Source of the DNA: Gemmatimonadota bacterium
GTDB lineage: Bacteria; Gemmatimonadota; Gemmatimonadetes; Longimicrobiales; Gaopeijiaceae
DNA: 64,000 bases
Direction: 5' to 3'
NCBI GenBank assembly: GCA_041390125.1
Contig: JAWKQN010000017.1
Location: forward strand, 37,549 to 101,548
Positions 1-9,538 of the stretch are shown here, piece after piece. The notes beneath the pieces were generated by a model. It was not told the origin of the DNA. It saw only the letters and a program-made list of their open reading frames with translations, and made no database searches. Both the position numbers and the translations under genes were made by a program. Position 1 is the first letter of the stretch. The number at the start of each line of letters is the position of its first letter.

Positions 1-150
1 GCGCAGGCCGTCCCGGTTCAGGGCGGCCACGTGCGCCCCATCCCGGTCCACGAAGCGGACGGCGTGTCCGGCGCGCGCCAGCACCCCGCCGATGGTGCCG
101 CCCATGGCGCCGGCGCCCCAGATGAGCAGGGGATCGTGGGGGTCGGTCAT
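1..150 (-). CDS. Ketopantoate reductase-like protein, N-terminal fragment
   Basis: Only the first 50 codons lie in the window; the gene runs off the left edge. The start is ATG at 150. The N-terminus carries an NAD(P)-binding GxGxxG turn (GAGAMGGTIGG) straight after a short beta strand (LLIWGAGAMG), followed by a strand ending in D (VRFVDRD), as in 2-dehydropantoate 2-reductase (ApbA/PanE) and related 6-phosphogluconate-dehydrogenase-fold enzymes. The family would use NADPH to reduce a 2-oxo acid in the cytoplasm. The fragment is too short to separate PanE from other members of the fold. It is divergent from the secreted protein gene at 440. Confidence 0.6.
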   Translation of the reverse strand, partial: MTDPHDPLLIWGAGAMGGTIGGVLARAGHAVRFVDRDGAHVAALNRDGLR

Positions 151-439
151 GGGCCTCGGGGTCGGTGGGATCGCGGGTCCGGCCGGGAGCTGGCGCGCAG
201 CGGCGCGGTTCCAACGCGGGGTGCGGGCGCCGCAGACACTTCGCTGCGTGCGGTCGGCGCGTCAAGAAGTCGGGCGGTTCGTGTCCGCCCCCCGTGGACC
301 CCACGGAGTCATCGGGTGTGCGAGCCGCCGGCGGCCCGGCGGCCCGGCGGCCCGGCGGCCCGGCGGCCCGGCGGCCCGGGGGCGCTGGCGCACGCACTGC
401 GCCGCTCCATATTGCCGTGGACCCTCCACCGGAGCCTTC
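151..439. promoter_or_regulatory. Divergent intergenic region
   Basis: This 289-bp gap separates the minus-strand reductase gene from the plus-strand secreted protein gene and must hold promoters for both. It contains a six-copy 8-bp tandem repeat at 331-378. I see no convincing -35/-10 pair and no other gene. A GGAG Shine-Dalgarno sequence sits at 431-434, 5 nt before the GTG start at 440. Confidence 0.4.
331..378. repeat. 8-bp GC-only tandem repeat, six perfect copies
   Basis: The unit GCGGCCCG is repeated six times without error, followed by a run of G. It lies 62 bp upstream of the start of the secreted protein gene, within its likely leader. A perfect microsatellite of this kind is prone to copy-number change by strand slippage. 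The unit is not a multiple of three, but the repeat lies outside the coding frame I prefer, so slippage would alter spacing, not reading frame. Confidence 0.85.
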
Positions 440-2674
440 GTGAAACGTCGCGACGTCCCCCTCGCCGGCCCGCTTTCCGCCGCCCTCCTCTGCACCGCGC
501 TCGCGGCGCCGCTCGCCGGACAGACCGCCGCCTGCACCCTGGACGGGTACTCCACGGGTGCGCCGGTCCTGGCCGAGCCGAGTGCCGCCGGCGTGCGACT
601 CACCTGGGACGGCACCGACGGAGCGCGCGTGCGCATGGCGCTGGAACGTGGGAGCAGCGGGCCGCGGATCGTCCAGTGGGAGCTGGCGGATGCCGGCGCC
701 GACTTCCGCACGATCGCGCGCGATGTCGGGTTCGACCTGGAGGTCGTGGAGGGATACCGCCGGATCAGCAATCAACAGCTCGTGCCGCTCCGTGAGCTGG
801 GGGTCGAGCTGACCTCCGACGTCGTCGATCGCTACAAGTGGGACGTCTTCTGGGACGCGCCGCTCGACCTGGCGCCGCCCGCCGGCGGCGGGATGATGAG
901 CGCCAACCCGCCGCCGGCGGACGGCGTCGCGCACCAGCCGGGGCTTCCGCGTCGGCCGGAGGAGATCCGCCGCGGTCGGGTCGCTTTCACGGGCGGCGGA
1001 TGCGCGGTCGAGAGCGAGGGCCGTCGGCTGCGCGTGCGCTTCCCGGGGCTCGCTGCCGGCTCCTTCCAGGGCGAGCTGGTCCTCACTGCGTATGCCGGAA
1101 CCAGCCTGCTGCGGGTCGAGGCCATCGCGAGCACCACGCTCCCGTCGGTGGCCTACAAGTACGATCTCGGCTTGAGCGGTCTCCCCGTGCAGGGCAGCCG
1201 CGTCCACTGGCGCGACCTGTCCAACCGGCCGCAGTCGTACGGGCTCCGCGGTCCGGTGAACGATGCGTTGGTTCCGTTGCGGGCGGCCAATCGCGTGGTG
1301 GTGGCAGAGACGGGCGGGGCGGCCATCGCCGCGTTCCCTCCTCCGCATACGTTCTTCTGGGCGCGCGAGGTGGAGATCGTCGTCGGCAACGACTGGTATC
1401 GGAAGGACGGGCCGGACGTCTTCAGCTTCGGCGTACGTCAGGGCGAGGCGGAGGTGGTGGAGCGCTACCGCGCCAACTGGTCCCTCTACAGCGCGCCGCC
1501 CGGCACGGAGCAGCACATGGCGGCCTACTTCCTGCCGGTGCCGGGGGATGGCGAGGCCGCCTTCACCGCGGCGCTCGCGTTCACGAACGGCGACGTGTAC
1601 CCGACGTTGCCGGGCTACAAGGTCCTGGGCAGCCACTACCACACCGACGTGGGACGCACGCTGATGGCGAGTGGCAGCGTGGACACCCGTCTGCCCGACT
1701 TCGAGGCCCTGCGCGCTGCGGGCATCGACATCGCGGGTCCCGTCGATCGCCCGCGCGACGAGACCCAGCTGGAGGAGCAGCGCTGGCTGTTCGAGGGCGC
1801 CCGCCGGCACTCCGACGACCGCTTCCTGGTCCTGCCCGAGATGGAGAACAGCAATCTGCTCGGCGGGCACTGGGACCTGTTCTTCTCCCACCCCGTCCAC
1901 TACGTGGACACGCGTGAGCCCGGAACGCCCCTCGTGACGGAGCATCCGGAGTACGGACGCGTCTACAACATCGGCAGCGTCGACGACATGCGGGCGATGA
2001 TCGAGGCGGAGGACATGCTGGTCTTCATGCCCCACCCGCGCACGAAGGGCTCGACGGGCTATCCGGACGCGATCCGCCAGAGCCCGCAGTTCCTGTCGGA
2101 TTGGTATCGCGGTGTCGGGTGGCGCTGGGGGATGGGCTCCGACCTGTCGGAGGAGCGGTTGTCCGGCACGCGCGTGATCCCCCTGCTGGACGACATGAAC
2201 AACTGGATCGCCGACTCGGACCTGCGGCTGAAGGGTCTGGTCGGCATCACCGAGACGTACGCCAAGGCGCCGGGCGACGACATCTACGCGAACGGACCGG
2301 TCACCTACCTGCGCCTGGATCGGCTGCCTGCCGGGGACGACTACGCCCCGGTGGTGCGGGCGCTGCGTGAGGGGGACTACTTCGTGACCTCGGGAGAGGT
2401 GTTGATCCCGGAGCATCGCTACGAGGGCCAGGGCGACACCCGGACGCTGGTGGCCGACGTCCGGTGGAGCTTCCCGCTGGCGTTCGTGGAGGTCGTGACG
2501 GGAGACGGCGAGCGCACGACCACCCACCGGGTGGAGGCCGCCGACCTGCCCGCGTTCGGCACCCACACGTTCCGGATCCCCTTCGCGGCCCGCGGGCAGG
2601 CCTGGGTGCGCTTCGCCGCGTGGGACACCGCAGGGAACGGAGCGATGACCATGCCGGTACGGCTGGAGCGCTGA
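440..2674 (+). CDS. Secreted PHP-like metal-dependent hydrolase, uncharacterised
   Basis: The 744-aa product starts at GTG 440, chosen because a GGAG lies 5 nt upstream and the N-terminus then reads as a signal peptide (KRR, hydrophobic stretch, cleavage near LAGQ at about residue 28). The N-terminal half (to about 380) is a predicted beta-rich region without recognised motifs. The C-terminal half looks like a PHP/polymerase-and-histidinol-phosphatase-type fold: H399-x-H401 in GSHYHTD, a glutamate in PEMEN, H484 (SHPVHY), H532 (MPHPRTKG) and a GSD near residue 567 could bind metals. An in-frame extension to 92 would read through the tandem repeat and is unlikely. It probably acts in the periplasm; the substrate is unknown. 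The M3 peptidase gene follows 27 bp downstream. Confidence 0.65.
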   Translation: MKRRDVPLAGPLSAALLCTALAAPLAGQTAACTLDGYSTGAPVLAEPSAAGVRLTWDGTDGARVRMALERGSSGPRIVQWELADAGADFRTIARDVGFDLEVVEGYRRISNQQLVPLRELGVELTSDVVDRYKWDVFWDAPLDLAPPAGGGMMSANPPPADGVAHQPGLPRRPEEIRRGRVAFTGGGCAVESEGRRLRVRFPGLAAGSFQGELVLTAYAGTSLLRVEAIASTTLPSVAYKYDLGLSGLPVQGSRVHWRDLSNRPQSYGLRGPVNDALVPLRAANRVVVAETGGAAIAAFPPPHTFFWAREVEIVVGNDWYRKDGPDVFSFGVRQGEAEVVERYRANWSLYSAPPGTEQHMAAYFLPVPGDGEAAFTAALAFTNGDVYPTLPGYKVLGSHYHTDVGRTLMASGSVDTRLPDFEALRAAGIDIAGPVDRPRDETQLEEQRWLFEGARRHSDDRFLVLPEMENSNLLGGHWDLFFSHPVHYVDTREPGTPLVTEHPEYGRVYNIGSVDDMRAMIEAEDMLVFMPHPRTKGSTGYPDAIRQSPQFLSDWYRGVGWRWGMGSDLSEERLSGTRVIPLLDDMNNWIADSDLRLKGLVGITETYAKAPGDDIYANGPVTYLRLDRLPAGDDYAPVVRALREGDYFVTSGEVLIPEHRYEGQGDTRTLVADVRWSFPLAFVEVVTGDGERTTTHRVEAADLPAFGTHTFRIPFAARGQAWVRFAAWDTAGNGAMTMPVRLER

Positions 2675-2701
2675 ACGCTCCTCCCTCCTTCCGGAACCGC
2701 C

Positions 2702-4786
2702 GTGACGCCCGATCCGAACCCGCTGCTCGCCGACGCCGGCCCGATCCCGTTCGACCGCATCCGTGCCGAGCACGTGGAGCCCGGCATCCGTCAGGCGCTC
2801 GCCGAGGCGCGCGCGGTCGTGGACGCCATCGCGGCGGGCGACGCCTCACCCCGGTGGGAGACCACGCTGGGTCCGCTGGACGAGGCCGCCGAGCGGCTGG
2901 CCCGGCGCATCGCGCCGGCCTCCCACCTGGTGGCCGTGGCCCAGACGCCGGAGCTGCGCGAAGCCTACAACGCGGTGCTGCCCGACATCTCGGCCTTCTG
3001 GTCGGGGCTGCACCTGGACGAGCGTCTCTGGAGTCGCATCGAGGCGTACTCCACCACCGAGGAGGCGCAGTCCCTGACCGGCATCCGGCGGCGCCACCTG
3101 GACAAGACGCTGCGCGAATTCCGCCGTGCCGGCGCCGACCTGCCGGAGGCGCAGAAGGAGCGCCTGCGCGCGCTCCACGTGGAGATGGCCAGCCTGGAGC
3201 AGAAGTTCTCCGAGAACGTCCTGGACGCCACCGCCGCCTACGAGCTGCTCGTCACGGACGAGGACCGCCTGAAGGGCGTCCCCGAGCCCGCGAAGAAGCG
3301 CGCGGCCGCCAAGGCACGCGAGGCCGGAAAGGAAGGCTGGCTGCTCACCCTGGACTACCCGTCCGTGGAGCCCATCCTCAAGCACTGCGAGGACCGGGCG
3401 CTCCGGCGCGAGATCCACGCCGCCTACTGTCTCCGCTGTCGCGATGGCGAGTGGGACAACCGGCCGCTCATCGCCCGGCTGCTCCGCCTGCGCGACGAGC
3501 TGGCCACGCTGCTCGGCTACGCCACGTTCGCCGACTACCAGCTCGAGGACCGCATGGCCCGGGACGGCACCCGCGCCCGGGCCTTCGAGGCCGACCTCGT
3601 GGCCCGCACGCGGCCGTACTGGGCGCGGGATACGCGGGCGCTGGAGGCGCACGCGGCCACGCTCGGTCTGGATGCCCTCCAGCCCTGGGACGTGGCCTTC
3701 GTGGCCGAGAAGCTCCGCAAGGCCCACTTCGATCTCGACGACGAGCTGCTCCGGCCCTGGTTCGCGCTGGACCGCGTCGAGCGGGGATTGTTCGACATCG
3801 TGGAACGGGTCTTCGGGTTCCGCGTCGTGGAGATCGACGACGACCCGGTCTGGCACCCGGACGTGCGTACCTTCGCGCTGTACGAAGGGGAGACCCGTCT
3901 CGGGGTCTTCTATACGGACTGGTTCCCGCGCAAGGAGAAGCGACCCGGCGCCTGGATGGACGCGTTCGCGACGGGCGGCCCCGACGGGGACGGCTTCACC
4001 CCTCACGTGGGCGCCATCTGCGGCAACTTCACACCGCCGCAGGACGGCACCCCGGCGCTGCTGACGCATGACGAGGTGCAGACGCTCTTCCACGAGTTCG
4101 GGCACCTGCTGCATCACTGCACGTCGCGTGTGGCGGTGCCGGCGCGCGCCGGGATCCACGTCGCGTGGGACTTCGTGGAGCTGCCCAGCCAGATCATGGA
4201 GAACTGGACGTGGGAGCGCGACGCGCTCGACCTGTTCGCGCGTCATCACGAGACGGGTGAGCCGCTCCCCGAGGACATTTTCCAGCGCATGCTGGACGCG
4301 CGCCGCTTCCTGGGCGGCTGGTACCAGATGCGCCAGCTGTCGTTCGGGACGCTGGACCTCCTCCTGCACGCCGACGTGGCGCCCCGACTTCGCCGGGAGG
4401 CCGCCACGGACGGGGACGACCTCGACCTGCGGCAGGGACAGGAGGTCGTCGATCTCGTGCGCGAAGTGCTGGTCGAGTTCTCCCCGACCGCGGCCTTCGC
4501 GGACCTGCACGTCCTCACGTCCTTCAGTCACCTGTTCGCCGGCGGCTACGCGGCCGGCTACTACAGCTACCTCTGGTCGGAGGTGCTGGACGCGGACGCG
4601 TTCACGCGCTTCCGCGACGCGGGCGTGCTCGACGGGGAGACCGGCCGCGCCTACGTGCGCGCCATCCTCTCGCAGGGGGATTCGGAGGATCCGGAGGTGC
4701 TCTTCCGCGCCTTCATGGGCCGCGATCCGGACGCGGGCGCGTTGCTGGAGCGGAACCTGGGATCGTTGGAGGCGGACGCGGCCTGA
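2702..4786 (+). CDS. M3 family oligopeptidase (oligopeptidase A/PrlC-like)
   Basis: This 694-aa protein has the length and features of thimet/oligopeptidase A zinc peptidases, which cleave short peptides in the cytoplasm. The zinc motif HEFGH is at residues 464-468, and the downstream third ligand is in FVELPSQIMENW (E493), the standard M3 signature. The N-terminal helical half (DRIRAEHVEPGIRQAL) matches the start of PrlC-type enzymes. No signal peptide is visible. The start is GTG 2702, preceded only by a weak GGA. It lies 27 bp after the secreted PHP-like gene, so the two may be cotranscribed. Peptide turnover after import is the likely role. Confidence 0.9.
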   Translation: MTPDPNPLLADAGPIPFDRIRAEHVEPGIRQALAEARAVVDAIAAGDASPRWETTLGPLDEAAERLARRIAPASHLVAVAQTPELREAYNAVLPDISAFWSGLHLDERLWSRIEAYSTTEEAQSLTGIRRRHLDKTLREFRRAGADLPEAQKERLRALHVEMASLEQKFSENVLDATAAYELLVTDEDRLKGVPEPAKKRAAAKAREAGKEGWLLTLDYPSVEPILKHCEDRALRREIHAAYCLRCRDGEWDNRPLIARLLRLRDELATLLGYATFADYQLEDRMARDGTRARAFEADLVARTRPYWARDTRALEAHAATLGLDALQPWDVAFVAEKLRKAHFDLDDELLRPWFALDRVERGLFDIVERVFGFRVVEIDDDPVWHPDVRTFALYEGETRLGVFYTDWFPRKEKRPGAWMDAFATGGPDGDGFTPHVGAICGNFTPPQDGTPALLTHDEVQTLFHEFGHLLHHCTSRVAVPARAGIHVAWDFVELPSQIMENWTWERDALDLFARHHETGEPLPEDIFQRMLDARRFLGGWYQMRQLSFGTLDLLLHADVAPRLRREAATDGDDLDLRQGQEVVDLVREVLVEFSPTAAFADLHVLTSFSHLFAGGYAAGYYSYLWSEVLDADAFTRFRDAGVLDGETGRAYVRAILSQGDSEDPEVLFRAFMGRDPDAGALLERNLGSLEADAA

Positions 4787-4823
4787 CGGCGGCGGGTCGG
4801 AAGACCGGCCCCATCGCCGACCG

Positions 4824-4841
4824 CGGCGGGGTGACCCGCCG
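4824..4841. terminator. GC hairpin between convergent genes
   Basis: CGGCGGG (4824-4830), loop GTGA, CCCGCCG (4835-4841) gives a perfect 7-bp stem in the 135-bp gap between the M3 peptidase gene (plus) and the M24 peptidase gene (minus). There is no T-run on either side, so intrinsic termination is uncertain. Its position suits a bidirectional terminator. Confidence 0.35.
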
Positions 4842-4921
4842 GCGCGTCCTCGCCGTGGGCCAGCCCGCCGGCCGGTGCCCGATCGCGCCCCGCCGGCCGC
4901 CTGCCGGTGCGTCGCGCCGGC

Positions 4922-6259
4922 CTACCGACCCACCAGCACCCAGTCCTCCTGCGGCGGGATCAGCCACTCGGCCCCGTTCTCCGTGATCACCACCATCTCC
5001 TCCACCGAGATGGTCTTGGTGGTGCCGTCCGGCTGTTCCCATCCGAAGAACCCATCGAACGCGAACGTCTGACCAGGCCGGAGCGGTCGAGCCGCGTCGC
5101 CTTCGGCGGTGCGGCCGCCCACGGCACCCCCCAGCCTCGGCCCCAGGTCGTGCGCCCAGTAGCCGACCGGATGACCGGTGCTCCAGATGATCGGGATCGA
5201 CCCGTTCGCCCCCAGGACCTCGCGCTGCGCGCGGTCGACGTCCCACCCGGTGGCGCCGGGCCTCATCGCGGCGAAGGCGGCGCGGCTTCCCGCCCGCGCC
5301 CGCTCCCAGCGCTCCTGCATCTCCGGCGGCGCCTCGGTCTCGCCGTCCCGCAGCACATAGGCGAAGCGCTGGATGTCGGTGACCCACATTCCGTGCACCT
5401 TGATGCCGAAGTCCGTCTGGATGACGTCGCCGGGTTGGATCACCTTGTCGGTGGAATGCGAATGCCCGCGGTCGGGGCCCGAGTTCACGTTCGGGTTCTG
5501 ATCCGCCGCCCATCCGTCGGCGACGCCCAGCTCGGCCATGCGCCGCTTGAGGAACCGGGCCACGTCGGCGTCCGTCGTCTGCCCGGGCACGATGGTGGCG
5601 TACGCCTCCAGCTCCAGCTCGGCGGTGAGCCGGGCCGCGCGCCGCATGAGGTCCACCTCGCGCGGCAGCTTCACCGACAGCCACTCGATCACGAGGTCCT
5701 CGGAGGAGACGAGCCGGCTCGCCAGTCGCGGGCCGACCGCCTGTTCGAGGGCGTTGCGCTGCGTCCAGGAAAGCCCATCGGCGATGTTGCGGCTGCTGCT
5801 GTTCACGGCGATCCGCTGGGCGCCGCGTGCGGTCAGCTCCTCCGCCACCACCTGGTAGACGCTCCGGTCCCTGGGGATGGCGAGCACGGAATCGAGCGGC
5901 GTCACCTCGGCCAGCGCCGTGCTCTCCGTGACCGGTGAGATCGCCAGCGAGCGGAGCGACCCGTCCGGCCCGGCGAAGAACAGGAAAGCCGCCAGGCCGC
6001 CGGCGTTCTCCGCGCCCACGTGCGCGGCGATCGGGTCGTTGGCGTTCTCCCGGCCCAGGACCACCCACGCATCCACACCGGCACGCGCCATCGCCGGACC
6101 CAGGAGCGTGCGGATGCGCTCCGCGCGGATCGACGGCCACAAGGTGGCATCGTCGGGGAACGGGAGGGGGTCCGCCGCGGGCTGCTGCGGCGCGTCCGCC
6201 GAGCAGGCGGCGCCGGCGAGCGCCAGCAGGCTCAGCATCGGGCTTCTGAACCGCCGCAT
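4922..6259 (-). CDS. M24 family (Xaa-Pro aminopeptidase-like) lipoprotein
   Basis: The 445-aa product starts at ATG 6259, giving a short basic N-terminus and a lipoprotein-type signal ending ...LALAGAAC. An upstream in-frame ATG at 6340 overlaps the stop of the preceding gene (TGATG) and would add 27 residues; coupling from there is a real alternative. The C-terminal half is a creatinase/aminopeptidase P 'pita-bread' domain: first aspartate in IQTDFGIK, second in WVTDIQRF, histidine in STGHPVGYW, and a final glutamate in SVEEMVVITENG. By alignment, the usual glutamate of the 'IEPG' position is an aspartate (FAFDGF). It probably removes X-Pro dipeptides or related substrates at the cell envelope. 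It follows the propeller gene in the same operon. Confidence 0.8.
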   Translation of the reverse strand: MRRFRSPMLSLLALAGAACSADAPQQPAADPLPFPDDATLWPSIRAERIRTLLGPAMARAGVDAWVVLGRENANDPIAAHVGAENAGGLAAFLFFAGPDGSLRSLAISPVTESTALAEVTPLDSVLAIPRDRSVYQVVAEELTARGAQRIAVNSSSRNIADGLSWTQRNALEQAVGPRLASRLVSSEDLVIEWLSVKLPREVDLMRRAARLTAELELEAYATIVPGQTTDADVARFLKRRMAELGVADGWAADQNPNVNSGPDRGHSHSTDKVIQPGDVIQTDFGIKVHGMWVTDIQRFAYVLRDGETEAPPEMQERWERARAGSRAAFAAMRPGATGWDVDRAQREVLGANGSIPIIWSTGHPVGYWAHDLGPRLGGAVGGRTAEGDAARPLRPGQTFAFDGFFGWEQPDGTTKTISVEEMVVITENGAEWLIPPQEDWVLVGR

Positions 6260-6339
6260 CGGACGCGCGGACTCCGCGAACGAGTGCCGCGCGCAGGCGG
6301 TCGTGCCGCTCGGATCGGATGCGCCTCGGCGTTTCGTCA

Positions 6340-9300
6340 TCAGGACACGATCCGCGCGCGACCCGGCAATACCACGGCCGGCAACCCCAGCCGCGCAACC
6401 GCCTCGTTGAAGCGCGCCAGCTCGTTCTCCAGCAGATCCAGGTATCGGGCGCGCACGGCGGACCAGTCCTGGTTCAGATCCTCCAGGCGCTCGTAGGCGC
6501 CGGGGAGCGGCCGTCCCTCCGGCCCTCCGGAGATGTAGCCGTCCGGTCCGGTCACGTTGTTGTAGAGCTCGAGCCACTGGTTGTCGAGCCGGGGCGGGAA
6601 GCGGATCGGGTCCTGGCCCGACTGGTTCTTCGTCTGTTGCAGGTCCTCGTGCACGTCCGTGGCCTTGGTCTCGAGCGTGTCCGCCAGCGGCCGGAGCGCA
6701 TCCGCCTGACCGGCGGTCTCGGCCCGTTCGAGCACATCCCCCACCTGGCTGCGGATGGTGGTGAGGTTCTCGATGGCCTGCGTGACCGCCGTGATGGAAT
6801 CGCGCACGGCGATGGCCACCCGGAACTGCTCCTCGTAGTCCGCCTGGGTGACTTCGGGGATGCGAGGGTCGGGCAGGAGCTGGAAGGACGCCTCCTGGGG
6901 CGTGCTCGCGCCGACGGCCATGCGCACGCGATACGTGCCGGGCGGGGCCTTCACGCCGCCGGTGTAGCCCCAGACCACCGCGCCTTCCGGCGTCTCCGGG
7001 CCGGGGTAGAGCAGGTCCCACGTGATGCGATGCAGGCCCGCTTCCTTGGGGATGCGCACGCCCCGCGTCTCCTCCACCACGGCGGAGTCGGACGAGAACG
7101 TGCGCACGACCGAACCCCGGCCATCGACCACGTCCAGGCGGATCTCGCCCTCGGGCTCGCTGCGCAGCCAGTAGTGGATCGTCGCGCCCTGCGGTGCGCC
7201 CTCCGGTGCCAGCTCCGCCAGGCCGCCGTCCGCGCCACCCTTGTTGACCCGGTGCACGGCGCGCGGCGTGAACAGATGCGCCGGAGCGGAGACGACCTGC
7301 GCGCTCAGCTCGCGGAGCGGGGTGATGTCGTCCAGGATCCAGAAGGAGCGGCCCTGGGTGGAGAGGACGAGGTCGTCGTGCGCCACCTTCATGCCGGTCA
7401 CCGGCGTGCGCGGCAGGTCGCGCTGCAGCGACTGCCACCGGCCCCCGCCGTCGAACGACACGTAGATCCCGTACTCCGTGCCCGCGAACAGCAGCCCCTC
7501 GCGCTCGGGGTCCTCGCGCACGGTGCGCACCGGGTGATCGGCCGGGATGCCGTTCCGACCGTCCGTGAGCAGACGCCAGGTGCCGCCCCAGTCGTCCGTG
7601 CGGAAGATGTACGGGCGGAAGTCGTCCAGACGGTAGGCGTGCACGGCCACGTAGGCCCGACCCGCCGCATGCCGGGACAGGTCGATCTCATCCACGGTGC
7701 CGAAGCGCGGCAGGCCCGGCGGCGTGACGTCCGTCCAGGTGGCGCCGTCGTCGCGTGAGACGTGGATGCGCCCATCGTCGGAGCCGGCCCAGATCTCCTC
7801 CGCCGTGAAGGGCGACTCTGCGATCGAGAACACCACGTTGAAGATCTCGACCCCGGTCACGTCCGCGTTGATGGGCCCGCCCGACTGCACCTGGTGCTCG
7901 GGCGTGTCGGTGGTCAGGTCGGGGCTCAGCGTCTCCCACGTCTCGCCCAGGTCCCGCGACCGATTCACGTGCTGCGAGCCGTGGTAGACGGTGTTGGGAT
8001 CGTGCTGCGAGACCAGCATGGGCGAGACCCACTGGAAGCGGTGCTTCAGGTCCGCACCCGCCGATCCGAGCTGGAGCTGCGGGTAGAGGTTCATGTTGCG
8101 GACCTGGTCCTTGCTCAGGTCGTAGCGGTCGATCACGCCGCCGTAGCACCCGGCGAAGACGATGTGGGGGCGGTCCGGGTGGAGCGCGACCGGCCCGGTC
8201 TCGCACCCACCCACGTTCAGCCAGTGCTGCTTGGGGTAGAGCGTGTTGGACGACATCCACGCCGGCACCGAGATGGTGGTGTTGTCCTGCTGGGCGCCGT
8301 AGAGCCGGTACGGGAAGGCGTTGTCCACCACCACGTCGTACAGCTCGGCGGTGGGCTGATTGAAGTACGTGGACCAGGTGCGGCCGCCGTTGACGCTCAC
8401 CTGCGCGCCTCCGTCGTCGGCCACCACCATGCGGTTCGGGTGGTCGGGGTGGATCCACAGGTCGTGCACGTCCCCGTGCGGCACCGGGATGGCCTCGAAG
8501 GTCACGCCCGCGTCCACGGAGCGGTACAGACTGGTGTTGAGCGCGTAGACCGTGTTCGGGTCCACGGGATCGGCGCGCATGTGTGTGTAGTACCACGCGC
8601 GTTGCCGCAGGTTGTTGTTGGAGTTCGTGCGCGTCCAGGTGCGCCCGGCGTCGTCGGAGCGGTATACGCCACCCGCGGGCTCCGCCTCGATCAGCGCCCA
8701 CACGCGCATGGGATCCGCCGGGGAGACGGTCACACCCACCTTGCCCACGACGCCTTCCGGGAGACCGCCGCGGAGCTGCGTCCAGGTGTCCCCGCCATCC
8801 GTGGACTTGTAGACGCCGCCGTCCTCCGCACCCGAGATCATGGCCCAGGGCTTCCGCTCCCCCCGCCACATCCCGGCGTAGAGCTCGCGCGGGTTCTTCG
8901 GGTTCATCGCCAGGGAGGACGCGCCGGTGGAATCGCTGACGGCCAGCACGTGCTCCCACGTGCTGCCGCCGTCGCGCGAACGGAAGATGCCGCGCTCCGG
9001 GTTCTTGCCGAACGCATGCCCGAGCGCCGCGACGTACACGAGGTCCGCGTCCTTCGGGTGCACCACGATGCGGCTGATCTGCCCGGCTTCCGGCAGGCCG
9101 ATGAAGGACCAGGTGCCGCCGCCGTCGGTGGACTTCCACATCCCGCGTCCGTGCGACGTGTTGCCGCGGATGTCGGCGGAGCCCAGCCCGACGTACAGCA
9201 CGTTGGGGTCCGAGTCGGGCACGGCCACGGCACCCACGGAGCCGCCGAACCATCCGTCGGAGAGGTTGGTCCAGCTCACGCCGTTGTCGGTGCTCTGCCA

Positions 9301-9519
9301 GACGCCGCCTCCCGTGACGCCCATCACCCAACGGTCGGGATCGTCCAGGAAGCCGGTCGCGGCCGTGGAGCGGCCGCCCCGGTAGGGGCCGACCATGCGG
9401 TAGTCGAGCCCCGCGAACGCCAGCGTGTCGAAGGGGGCCTGGGCGCGCGCGTCCGCGGGGAGAGCCGCGAGGGCGGTGGCCAGGGAGAGCAGGGCGAGGG
9501 ACGGGGAGAGGCGACGCAC
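6340..9519 (-). CDS. Secreted Asp-box (BNR/VPS10-like) beta-propeller protein
   Basis: This 1059-aa secreted protein starts at GTG 9519, with GGAG 6 nt upstream and a signal peptide cleaved near ADARAQ. I count eleven Asp-box motifs of the S-x-D-x-G-x-x-W type between about residues 80 and 680 (STDNGVSW, STDGGGTW, SRDGGSTW, STDGGDTW, SDDAGRTW, SRDLGETW, SFDGGGRW and others), the signature of sialidase/VPS10/xyloglucanase-type propellers. The last 350 residues are different: a beta-sandwich-like stretch (IRLDVVDGRGSVVRTF) followed by a helical tail. Proteins of this build are often called 'glycosyl hydrolase' or 'sortilin-like', but no catalytic residues can be assigned and binding or scaffolding is as likely. 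Its stop overlaps an ATG of the M24 peptidase gene. Confidence 0.75.
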   Translation of the reverse strand: MRRLSPSLALLSLATALAALPADARAQAPFDTLAFAGLDYRMVGPYRGGRSTAATGFLDDPDRWVMGVTGGGVWQSTDNGVSWTNLSDGWFGGSVGAVAVPDSDPNVLYVGLGSADIRGNTSHGRGMWKSTDGGGTWSFIGLPEAGQISRIVVHPKDADLVYVAALGHAFGKNPERGIFRSRDGGSTWEHVLAVSDSTGASSLAMNPKNPRELYAGMWRGERKPWAMISGAEDGGVYKSTDGGDTWTQLRGGLPEGVVGKVGVTVSPADPMRVWALIEAEPAGGVYRSDDAGRTWTRTNSNNNLRQRAWYYTHMRADPVDPNTVYALNTSLYRSVDAGVTFEAIPVPHGDVHDLWIHPDHPNRMVVADDGGAQVSVNGGRTWSTYFNQPTAELYDVVVDNAFPYRLYGAQQDNTTISVPAWMSSNTLYPKQHWLNVGGCETGPVALHPDRPHIVFAGCYGGVIDRYDLSKDQVRNMNLYPQLQLGSAGADLKHRFQWVSPMLVSQHDPNTVYHGSQHVNRSRDLGETWETLSPDLTTDTPEHQVQSGGPINADVTGVEIFNVVFSIAESPFTAEEIWAGSDDGRIHVSRDDGATWTDVTPPGLPRFGTVDEIDLSRHAAGRAYVAVHAYRLDDFRPYIFRTDDWGGTWRLLTDGRNGIPADHPVRTVREDPEREGLLFAGTEYGIYVSFDGGGRWQSLQRDLPRTPVTGMKVAHDDLVLSTQGRSFWILDDITPLRELSAQVVSAPAHLFTPRAVHRVNKGGADGGLAELAPEGAPQGATIHYWLRSEPEGEIRLDVVDGRGSVVRTFSSDSAVVEETRGVRIPKEAGLHRITWDLLYPGPETPEGAVVWGYTGGVKAPPGTYRVRMAVGASTPQEASFQLLPDPRIPEVTQADYEEQFRVAIAVRDSITAVTQAIENLTTIRSQVGDVLERAETAGQADALRPLADTLETKATDVHEDLQQTKNQSGQDPIRFPPRLDNQWLELYNNVTGPDGYISGGPEGRPLPGAYERLEDLNQDWSAVRARYLDLLENELARFNEAVARLGLPAVVLPGRARIVS

Positions 9520-9538
9520 GGGACACTCCGGCAGGGGT

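Noticed and set aside
331..378. CRISPR-like repeat array
   Set aside because: The unit is 8 bp, directly abutting, with no spacers and no cas genes nearby.
2846..4531. Long open frame on the minus strand (561 codons) opposite the M3 peptidase gene
   Set aside because: In DNA this GC-rich, stop codons are rare in all frames. The translation is low-complexity, while the opposite strand encodes an intact M3 zinc peptidase.
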